From Serripes groenlandicus (Eukaryota; Mollusca; Bivalvia; Cardiida; Cardiidae), in contig JASEVX010000007.1 in NCBI GenBank assembly GCA_031761405.1, positions 26,376,859 to 26,440,858 on the forward strand: a stretch of 64,000 nt of DNA, given 5' to 3'. Made by a program: the position numbers and the translations under genes. This document shows, piece after piece, positions 45,806 to 57,800 of this stretch. Each line of letters opens with the position of its first letter. Within the stretch, counting starts at the first letter, position 1. The notes beneath the pieces are model-generated. The model had not been told where the DNA came from. It saw only the letters and a list, made by a program, of their open reading frames with translations, and made no database searches.

Positions 45806-48800
45806 CTGTAAAATGAAACAAACAAAACCATTCAAACATCAACTAAATGTAAATTTTATTTCTGACGAGTCTCATTGTGTGGATAAAATGCTGATAACAT
45901 GTATCTTTTTACAAACAACCTTACTTAATTAACACTTTCCCTCATAAAGACGCTTTCTGATGCCTCTGCAGCAGAGGGCTTTTTGAAAACATAGTGACAA
46001 GAGAAGAAATTGCTCAAAACAAGCAATTTCTCCTTTTGGCACAATGTTTTCCACTTTTAGTCATAGGTTATCCATTCAATTATAGAGATTTTCTACTTTT
46101 TGACAAAATATGTTCAAAGTCATCTGCTGCAGAATTGGCATATGAGGGAAAGGGTTAACATTTCAACATGCATTGAATCTCCAGGAGATGACATTGAAAA
46201 CATCTATGCAAAAAAATCTCTATAGATAAAAGTATGATAATAATTGACTAGAATTGATAACATTGAGGAAAAAGGAGAATTCCTCAATGTTTTCCAATGT
46301 TGTCTGCTAGCCAAAATGTGTCTACATGTAGGTAAGGGTTAAACAAACCTTTCTTAACCCTTTCCAACATATAGACCCTTTCTGACGCCTCTGAAGCAGA
46401 CGGCTTTCTGAAAACATGTTGACAAAAGAAGAAATTGCTCAAAACAAGCAATTTCTCCTTTTGTCACCATGTTTTCAACCCTATTCAATTATTGTACTTT
46501 AATTTAAGGGAGTTTCTAATTTTGTTCCTGTTTGTTTTCAAAGTCGTCAGCTGCGGTTTTGTTGTATGAGGGAAAGGGTTAAATTGCAAACTATCATGAG
46601 GCAGAAACCATAATACCGGCTTAGTCGGGCTTACTACAAAGGATATCTGCATTGAGAGATGCAAGGTATTTTTTTAGAAAAGGGACATCTTTACTCCTCT
46701 TTATCAAGCTCCTGAGTAAATTAGTAGCGAAAACCAATCGCATTGAGCTTTAGGAAAATCAACTACAAGGAAGTGTGTATCCAGACCACCCAGTGCATCC
46801 GCAGCCTGATCTCGCTCTACCCTGTTGGCCAATTAGTCAAAAAAAGGCTTTAATGGACCCTTTCCCTCATACGACAATCCTGCAGCAGACGACTTTGAAT
46901 GTATTTTGTCAAAACATAGAAAATCTCCATAACTGAATGGATAACCTATGACAAAAAGTGGCAAACATGGTGGCAAAAGGAGAAATTGCATGTTTTGTGC
47001 AATTTCTTCTTTTGTCTCTATGTTTTCAAAAAGCCGTCTGCTGCAGAGGCGTCAGAAAGCGTTTTTATGAGGGAAAGGGTTAAGAAACTGAAAAGCAGTA
47101 TCAATTGGGATCCTTAGCATGGTTGTAAAGGCAGAACTCATTTAAAAATCAGGTTAAGGTTGGATTTCGAAGAGCATCACTCAATTTTTAATCACAGCAA
47201 CCTACCTGATATTCCTGTTCAGCATCTTCCACTGCTTTGACAAACTCTTTTGCCATTTGTTGTTCATTCTAGAATTGAAAATGAATTTTGCTTTATTGAG
47301 CAACTAAAGCAATTTCGTTCAAAGTAACACATGTGTTGCTTTAATTGATGATTTGGGGTTTAATGCCTTTTATAACAAATTTCCCAGTCATATAACAACG
47401 GCAAGTTCACCTACCCATGTCTTTCCTGGCTTTCTTAAACCAGTTCAAAACTAGTCTTTCCAAACAACTGGCTCCTTTTTCAAAAAGATCATAGGCCCAT
47501 TGATGGTAGACAAATGACTCTTTGTCACATTGACTTTTGTCAAATGCTTGAAAGAATGTTGGCAGAGCTGGGATTCAAACTCGCATCCCTTGGATTGTCG
47601 TGTGTCCTTTCCAACTGACCTACCAGGGCTTGGTACTGGGTTGCTTTCAAATAACCATTGAAGTCAAAATATGACAGACAGATAGAGAAGTGATCTTCAT
47701 CATTTTAGTCAAAAACGTTGTCTGCGTGAAAAATATTTAAGAAGAAAATACAACATTTGCATGATTAGAATCAATGGTTCAATATAAAATTGAATAAAAT
47801 ATAGGAAAAAACAGAAATTGCTCTTTTTGAACAATGTCTCATTTTTCAAACAAAGCTTTACCAAATTCATCAGCTGCAGAAATGTCAATAGTTGTCTTAT
47901 CATATGTTATGCCCAAAAAAACACTAGGATTGTAGCCCTTCTGGTTCAACTCTCACAAACCCCTGTATATTAATCATTTGCCACATATAGACGCATTTGA
48001 AGTAAACGACTTTGATTTATTTTTGGCAAAAGCAGAAAGTGTTCATAATGAACAAGTTCTGCCTTTGCCAGTGTTTTTAACTCTATTCAATAAAAATACT
48101 TTTATTCATAGAGATATGCCATATTCCTTTAAGAGGGAAAAGGTTAACCCTTTCCCCCATACGACATTTTGTGCAATTTCTTCTTTTGTCACTATTTCAA
48201 AAAGTCTGCGGCGGAGGCGTCAGAAAACGTCTATATGAGGGAAAGGGTTAAACCTGAAAGCATTTCATTTTAACACTTTCCTGCTTTTGCAGCAGACGAC
48301 TTTTGAAATATTGTGGCCTAAGGAAAAACTGCTCACAATGGGTTTCTCATCTGTTAAAACAATGTTTTCATCTATTTTCTAAAATAAAACTTTTATATGG
48401 AGAGATTTTCCATATTTTTCTCCAGATCATTTCGTTGTAAGTGGGAAAGGGTGTAGTGCTAAACCCCCTTTCCCACATACATCAAATCTGCAGCCGACGA
48501 CTTTGAAATCATTTAGGCAGAAATATGGAAAGTCTCATTAAATAAAAGAATCATTATTGAACATAGTTGAAAACATTGCACTCATTCCTTTTGTCACAAT
48601 GTATTCTCCTGCTGCAGATGCATCTAAAAGTGGATAAATACATGTATGGGAAAGTTTTTCGTCTATACACGTTTAACTCCATTTTAAACAATATTTTAAA
48701 CAATATTTCATTTACCACAGTACCTTATTTCCTGGACGACTAATCAGTACTAGACGAGGAAATGTACCTTACCTATTGGCGTTCCAACAATGACTCGGCT

Positions 48801-51800
48801 GCAACCCACAGTCGCAAATTGAACACAATAAATGGTATACTCACTGATATATTTATTGATTGTTTGACTTCCTTAGAGCTAACTAACTGGACATTTCCAT
48901 CCTCATAGTAATGCACCTGTGGAGAGATAATGTAACAAACATCTGTATAATTAACCAGAAATTAAATGTTAAATATTTACGTGATATGGCAATTGGACAG
49001 TGGTATGCTATAAAACATCAAAAGAAAAATAAATAATATAGCACACAATTACTCGTAATGATTAAGAAATAAAACATTGCTGAACAAAAAAAGAAATTGC
49101 TTTTCTTTTTAAAGCTTGAAATAATTCGACATGTATATACGTTTTTAAGTTATCTAAAGATTTGATCAGGTTGATTGGCCATCAATTTATTTAAATCTTG
49201 CACACACTGAAAATTAATAACTATTTTTGTATAAGTATTTAATCATTCCTTTTATTTTCAAACTTTTTCAGTAATAAAACTTTCAATTGTAGAGATCTTC
49301 CATGTTTTTGCCTAAATATTTTAAAAGTGATCTGCTACAATTTTGCTGTATATATGTGGGTAAGAGATAGAGGACTTACTTGAACTTTTAATATACCAGT
49401 TAACTCTGCTTTGCCTCCCGATTCTGGAAATGTGAGAGACCACTGGGAGCGCCATCTCCCGTTCCTGAAATAATGTACAGATAAGTTAAAATTTACCTGA
49501 TCTAGTATTATATTATATTATTGGAATATCCACTACATAGGGCTTTGGGGTTTCCATGCGATTTCAACATTACTTCAGTTATATCATGGAAACAGTTCAC
49601 TTATTCATGAACCCTGGGTAAAACAAGAGTACCGCAAACGGTACATAATACGCCCGTCAGGAACTTCTTTGTAAGTTTCCTCTTTGTTTTGATATATTGT
49701 TTGTTTTAAAGTTAATAAAGTCGTTCAGGAATAAGTTGTTAAAGAATAACGGGAAACTATGAAAAATGCATAACTCATGCAGAAATTGACAAATATTCTA
49801 AGTCCAAAAAGGGACCTAACTCATTCAAATATTGACGAAATCCGAGGAAATGTTAACTTGATCTGTGACATATCACTACAAAGCCTTATACAAAATTTCA
49901 GGTCAATAGCTCAAAGTATGTAGGAAAAATGTGCGGAAAACCAATATTCTAAGTCCAAAAAGGGGCATAACTCATTCAAAAATTGACGAAATCCAAGGAA
50001 ATGTGAACTTGATCTGTGACACTTGATAATAAAGCCATATACATCATTTCAGCTCAATACATCAAAGCATGTAGAAAAAAAGTGCGGAAAACAAATATTC
50101 TATGTCCAAAAAGGGGCATAACTCATTCAAAAATTGACGAAATCCGAGGAAATGTGAACTTGATCTGTGACACATGATTACAAAGCCATATACAAAAACT
50201 CAGGTCAATAGCTCAAAGTATGTAGGAAAAAAGTGCGGAAAACCAATATTCTAAGTCCAAAAAGGGGCATAACTCATTCAAAAATTGACGAAATTCGAGG
50301 AAATGTGAACTTGATCTGTGACACTTAATTACAAAGCCATATACATAATTTCAGCTCAATACATCAAAGCATGTAGAAAAAAAGTGTGGAAAACAAATAT
50401 GTCCAAAAAGGGGCATAACTCATTCAAAAATTGACGAAATCCCAGGAAATATGAACTTGATCACATCACTACAAAGCCTTATACAAAATTTCAGCTCAAT
50501 AGCTCAAAGTATGTAAGAAAAAAGTGCGGAAAACCCGAACGGACGGACGGACAGACGGACGGACAGACATGACCATACCATAATAGGTACAGTTTTTAAG
50601 AAACGGTCGTATAAAAACAAGTACTATGCTAGGAAACATGCCTTGACCAACGGCACTTCACCATGACCCCCAAGGACAAGGGATCAAACTTGGGTTGGCT
50701 GGTTCTAAATCCCCAACACTTACCACTCGGATACAACTGATTCCTCCGAAGAGTCCTGTGAAACGTGTAAATCCAGATAAACATGCTCTCTGATCTGGAT
50801 CTGTGACAGTTGACTACTGATTCACAAATGTTTCAGATGGTATGTATGACTAGACAGACTCCAAGCCTTTCTTTGACAACGAGCAAAGCAGATACTACCA
50901 TTTTGACGCTTATGCAACATACGACATCTAGAAAGGTGACAAAAAGAGAAACTGCTGATAATGAGCAATATCTCCTCTTGCCACAATAATTCCCACTTCA
51001 TTCAATAATTGTTCTTTCATTTGTTTCCAAAGTTTTGATTAAATGTTAACTGCTGCAGATTTGTGTACTGGGAAAGTGTTAAAACCTCTATATGATGTTT
51101 GTTCTGTAGCATGGCTCATATCAATTTTCCCAATACAGATGTCTTCTGACACTTTATGCAGCAGATGACTATTGAAATGTTGTTAATTTCAACACATATG
51201 TCTTTAACCCTTTCCCTCATACGACAATTCTGCAGCAGACGACTTTGAACGTATTTTGTCGAAACATAGAAAATCTCCATAATTGAATGGATAACCTATG
51301 ACAAAAAGTGGAAAACATTGTGGCAAAAGGAGAAATTGCACGTTTTGTGCAATTTCTTCTTTTGTCACTATGTTTTCAAAAAGCCATCTGCTGCAGAGGC
51401 ATCAGAAAGCATCTATATGAGGGAAAGGGTTAAAGTTGTATCATAATTGCATGTTCAATTTCTCAGATTCTACTACAACCCTTTTCTTTAATGTATTCAA
51501 AGCAGACGACACTTAAAACGTGATTTCAGATAAACAGATTTGGAAAGTTTACCCAGTATTTTTTGCTTCCATGCATCGATACATGCCGAGGTCTAGATAA
51601 AGACGGGTTATACAACTCTTTCTCCCACAATATCTCTCTTATTATCCAACCAAGCCCTATGATGTAAGTACTCAAAAGAAAAAAAATCATCACAGTGAGA
51701 CGACTATTTTGAGTTCCCACAACAATGGCTCAGAGGGTCATATAAGGATTGCAGAACATGCAAATGCCCCTTATCCAGAACTCTGTACATGATCCGCCAA

Positions 51801-54800
51801 CTTACCAGAAGTTTTTAGGTTGGAATTGGTGACTTTCAATGCAAGCAATCAGTGTTATATTGCCCCCTTTACTAGTGCCGTAGGTCGAGGATACTCCAAA
51901 GGCGTAGTATGTGTGATGGTATGTGGTTAACGCAGACTCGACTGCTGCTCTCCAGGGCTCGGCTGTCTTGTCTATATCAGCAGGGGTATACTCAGAGGCT
52001 TCCTTTTTTAAATGATCATATCTGTAAAAACATGATACATGTTACCTTTATCTGTTTAATCCTGCTCGTTTTGATCAATGTCTCCTTTTGTCACAATGTT
52101 TTCAAAAGTCGTCTGCTGTAGAGGCTTCAGAAAGCTTCATCTGTTTTGCTCATGTTAAGACTTTTCTATAATAGTATATATGCCTCTAATTGAAATGAAA
52201 AATGTGAGCAACAGCACTGCAACTGGGAAAAGAAATGTTAGTCAATTCTACAATTAACCCTTTCCCTCATACGACAATTCTGCAGCAGACGACTTTGAAC
52301 ATATTTTGTCAAAAAATAGAAAATCTCTATAATTGAATTGATTGGGAGTTTAATGCCGTTTTTAACAATTTCTCAGTTATATCACGGTGGCCAGTTCACC
52401 TACTTATGCATTTCCTGGTTTTCTCACACCAGTACTCCACACAACAATCTTCCCAAGCAACTGGCTGCTTTTCACATAGACTTAGCACATTGGTCGAAGA
52501 CGAATGACGCATGTCGCATTGACTTTTGTCAATCGTCGGAAAGAAAGTTGGCCCAGCCGGGATTCGAACCCCTGGATTGACAGCCAGGGTCGAAAAAAAC
52601 AAACTATATGAGGGAAAGGGTTAAACTCTATTCTAGAATGCCTCATTGAAACAAACTTTGACATTTGTAAAATACTTCAAAACTTCATTGTGATCAACTG
52701 AAGGAAATGTAATTGAAATCAATGGAACACTGTAGAAGGAATTTTATAAGGAAGGACAAGACTGATTGACAGACAACCAGAGCCATAACATGATACAGCC
52801 CTTTGGATGTTTAAAGAATTAACAAGATATTTCAGAAAAGAAGACGATTTGGAGATAATTAAGTCAATAAAGTCATTCCTAAATGTAATCCTGAAATGGC
52901 TAACAACACAAAGACAGTAAATTAGCCATATTACTTACTTAAATGAGTTTTTAGTTCTAGGATCTAAAAATCTACCATTTCCTAAATCTCCGTGTTCTGT
53001 TATCAAGCACTGGAAATAGAAGAAAACAGTCAATTACCATAAAATAAAATGTATCAATTCCAGCATGTGTACACTTAATCTGCAGCAGACAACTTTGAAA
53101 ACACCTGGACAAAAATTTGGAAAAATCGCTCAAAATGATAGCTCAATTATTGAATTGAGTTGAAAACAATCTGACAAAAGGAGTTTTCTAAAGTTGTCTG
53201 CTAAAGATGTGTGCGAATGCTTCTGGATGTAGGAAAGGGTTTACAGAAGTGTGGAAATTTGTGGAAGACCGTGGTGCAGAGGTAGAGCGTCAGCCTCTAG
53301 TACCAAAGCTCCGAGGTTCGATTCCTGTGATGAGCAGGTTCTGACTTTGGATTTTTTCCACACAAATGACGCAAGTAATGGTTAAGTCTCTAGGGAGCAA
53401 ACATCGAGCATGAATAATATAACGTGAAATCGATGTAAAATAGATAAGTTTAGATTAAAGGCTAAAATGTATATTTCAGAAGGTAACTAAGATAACCTGG
53501 TGTAAACAAGCCACAAAAGACACAGGTAATATAATTGGCCACCATGAAAATGATATTTATTCCAAATATTCAGCAATCATTTCTACACAATTATTTTTTC
53601 ATTTAATTTGTACTGTTTTTACAACAAATACCGTCATGATTCAGATAATAAAAGATTAGGTAACTTTAACCATTTACTTGACACTGACGACATTTGACGC
53701 CTGCTGTTGCAGACAACTTTTGAAAACATTGCAATTTCACCTTTAATTGCAATATTTTCAACTCTTTGTCAAAAAATTACTTTCAGTTTTCCAGGATTTT
53801 CAACTTGTCCACCTGTTGATTTTAAAGTAGACAACATTTGAAGTATCATGTGAAGTAATGGGTTAAAATTTAACCCTTTCCCTCATATACGCTTTCTGAC
53901 GCCTCTGCTGCAGACGGCTTTTTGAAAACATAGTGACAAAAGAAGAAATTGCACAAAACGTGCAATTTCTCTTTTTGTCATAGGTTATCCATTCAACTAT
54001 GGAGATTTTCTATGTTTTGACAAAATAAGTTTAAAGTCGTCTGCTGCAGAATTGTCGTATGAGGAAAAGGGTTAATAAACAAGAAATGGCTGGTGAATAA
54101 AGGCACAGCTTTTATATACACTACCCACCTGTTCATTACTGTCTTCTACCTTACATGGTGTAAACTGATCCTTGTTGTATTGGGCAAATGAACTGAAAAA
54201 TAAATGAAATAAAACTTCAACTGATACGGTATTTAAACCTTTCCTACCTCAGTACCTGCAGACGAATTTTGACGCAATAACAGCAGACAAATTTTGGAAA
54301 CACTGTGGCCAAAGGTGAAATTTCTCATCTTGTAGTTTTTAAGTTATTCTCCGGACAAAAAAAAACGGTAAAACAGTAACAAAGGGAAATGACTCTGTAG
54401 TTAGCTAAAATAGAGTGATTGGTTTTGTACACTGCACTTCCTCTTATTGTATGTAGTTTTATTAAATTCCATTTAGTTGTTTTAAAGTTATTTTTCCGGA
54501 CAAGAAAACAGTAAGAAAGGGCACTGAAATTTATTCTCCGGATAAGAAAAAGGTAAGAAAGTAGAATAACTTTGTAAATAGGTCAAATAGAGTTATGGTT
54601 AGTGTATACTGCACTGCCTCTCATTGTGCTTTGCCATTGTATGAATTTTTATTAGATTCCATCAGGTAGTTTTAAAGTTATTCTCCGTACCAGAGAAAGT
54701 AACAAGAGGGCCATGATGGCCCTGGATCGCTCACCTTAATTATACTTTGTTTGTTTGGAGTTTAACGCCGCTTTCAACAGCTTTGGTCATATCACGGCGG

Positions 54801-57800
54801 TCAGTGCACCTACCCATGTTTTCCTGGCTTTCCCACACCAGTACTTATACAACATTCTTTCGAAGCCACTGACTACATTCTCACATAGATCAGAGGTGAG
54901 AGGCAATGGAAAACATCGCCCGAAAGAATGTCGCCGCAACCGGGTATCGAACCTGTGACCTCCAGATCACGAGTCAGATACGCTACCAATTGAGCTACCC
55001 GGCCGGGTCCTTAATTATACAATGTACTGCAATGCAAAACACATCAAGACAATTATTCTGAATGCATCCTCCACAGTGTTAACAATATTTTCCTTCATTT
55101 GGCCTAGTAATCTATATTTTTTTACCTGATATGACCCATATTCCAACATGGACTAGATATCATCAAGACAACATTCTGACTCAAAGTAAAAATGCGGCCT
55201 CCGGAGTTTGAACAATATTTTCCTTTATTGACCTAGTTTCTGATCCAATATGACCCATATTCGAACTTGACCTAGATATAATTCGGACAGACATTCTGAC
55301 CAAATTCCAAGCTGCTGCAGCAAACAATGCGGCATCCAAAGTGTTCACAAGATTTTCCTTCAATTTGATCTAGTGACCTAGTTTTTGACCCAGCATGACC
55401 CATATTCAAACTTGGCCTACATATCATCAAGAAAAACATTCTGATAAAGTTTTATAATGCTGAAATTAGAAATGCAGTATCCAGAGTGTTAACAAGATTA
55501 CCCTTCAATTTGGCCTAGTGACCTAGTTTTTAACCCGGCATGACCCATATCCAAACTTGGCCTAGATATCATTTAGACAAACATTCTGACCAAATTCCAA
55601 GCTGCTGAAGCAAAAAATGTGGCATCCAAAGTGTTAACAAGATTTTCCTTCAATTTGACCTAGTGACCTACTTTTTGACCCGACTTGACCCATGTTCGAA
55701 CTTGACCTACATATCATCAAGACAAACATTCTGATAAAGTTTCAACATGCTAAAGTTGAAAATGTGGCCTCCAGAGTGTTAACAAGATTTCCCTTCAATT
55801 CGACCTAGTGATCTAGGTTTTGACCTCATATGGCCCAGTTTAGAACTTGTCCAAGATTTTATGGAGATGAACGTTCTGATAAACTTTCATGAAGATTGGA
55901 TGCAAAAAAAGCTTAGCATAGATAGATAGATAGATAGATATTTTATTATTGACATAAGCTACTACAGCTTCTAGTCATATTACAAATTTAACAATAATTT
56001 ACATGACATGTCACCTTTCAAATAAACAATAAGCAAAATGTTTATGGAAGAAAGATTGATAATATATAAACAATAAATTATATAAATACTGGTAAGGTTA
56101 TACTAATCATTTTTCACATTGTTAATGTAATTAATTCTTGTTTCTAAAGCGTATTTAACATATTTGGCCAAATCAAACAAAATTTTAGGACTTTTCCTTT
56201 GAAACAGTAAAACCATTTTGTGCATAGATGGACGTATATAGTAAAATTTCCTTAAATATAAATTTCTGATACGGTCATATCTGTTGCAGACAAAAAGGAA
56301 ATGAAACTCATCTTCTATGTCATTTTCATTACAAATTAAACATAGACGTTGGTTTCTGTCGACTCTATTTACACCATATCTTCCAGTGGCATTTTTAAAA
56401 TCTTTGGTATGACCGTATCTGAGATTGAACCATGATCTCCCACTCCCAAGTAAGACATTCCAACCACTACACACAGTGATGGTCAGGGATTGTTGAAAGT
56501 GCTTGCTTTGGCCAGTTTGTGTTAACCCTTTCCCATATACATCAAATATGCTGTGCAGCAGACGTGTTTTGAGCAATTTCTTCTTTAGTCACCATGTTTT
56601 CAAAAAGCTGTCTGCTGCAGAGGCGTCCGAAAGCGTCTATATGAGGCAATGGGTTAAGCACAAACATTCACAACTAAGAATGTGGTAAGACAAGTGAACA
56701 TGCAGATCAATATTCTGAAAACTCAGTAGGTCAAATAATTTTTCATTTAGATACATTAGTATAAAGTAGACAAATACAAGTCAGTCAACGAAACTAACAT
56801 TTAAAATTCAATGGTCCAAAATCATACCAGTAATTAAATGTAAAATTACACTGGCTTAGGGAAATTGTTCACTGGTCAAAACAAAAAGTTACTGGCCAGG
56901 GACTACAAGAACACTGCCAATTTCACAGAATGAAAGATATATCAACAATAGAATAATCTGACAGTAAAGAAGTACCTTTTTAATTTTTTAAAAAATCATC
57001 AGCTAACAACTTTATAAATTCTTTTGAGTACCAAACACACCTATGACAAAAAGAGCAAAACATTGTGGCAAAAGGAGAAATTGCACGTTTTGTGCAATTT
57101 CTTCTTTTGTCACTATGTTTTCAAAAAGCCGTCTGCAGCAGAGGAACCCTTTCCCACATACAACAGAATATTTAGCAAACAACTTTATAAAACATCTTGG
57201 TAAAAACTCGGAAAATCTCTGTAAATGAAATGTTTAATTACTGTAAAAATGTGAAAACGTCGTGGCAAAAGTAAAAATTGCTCATTTAGAGCAATTTCTC
57301 CTTCTGTCACAATGCTTTCAAAAGTGGTCTGCTGCAAAGGCGTCAAAAAGTGTCTGTATGTGTGGTAAAGGGTTAACATCCCTGAATAAAGTTACATACC
57401 CGGAAGCAGTTTTCAGTAAATTATCATCGTCGAGTAACATTCTAACGTCTGAAAATAAAATGTAAGATGCAAGGAAAATGTGTTAACTAAAAAGTGATAA
57501 CTATCAGGGCCTCCGCTGAAGGTTGCCAAAGTTGCCAAATGCGGAAAAAAATCTTAAAGTGCCGAAAAAAGTCATTTGGCAAATTAGTGGCAGAATAAAA
57601 TTCTTGCAATATCCGATCTCAGTATTTAACCCTTTCCCTCATACGACAATTCCGCAGCAGACGACATATTTTGTCAAAAACTAGAAAATCTCTATAATTG
57701 AATGGTTAACCTATGACAAAGAGTGGAAAACATTGTGGCAAAAGGAGAAATTGCACGTTTTGTGCAATTTCTTCTTTTGTCACTATGTTTTCAAAAAGCT

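Noticed and set aside
53265..53330. Possible true tRNA gene
   Set aside because: Boxes A and B are present, but the acceptor and anticodon stems do not pair and a SINE-like body follows. The same reasoning applies to the SINE heads at 28850, 40290, 54950 and 58600.
56441..56576. N-terminal part of the 157-codon ORF next to the LINE remnant
   Set aside because: It translates MITE and tRNA-like repeat sequence fused by chance to the LINE frame.
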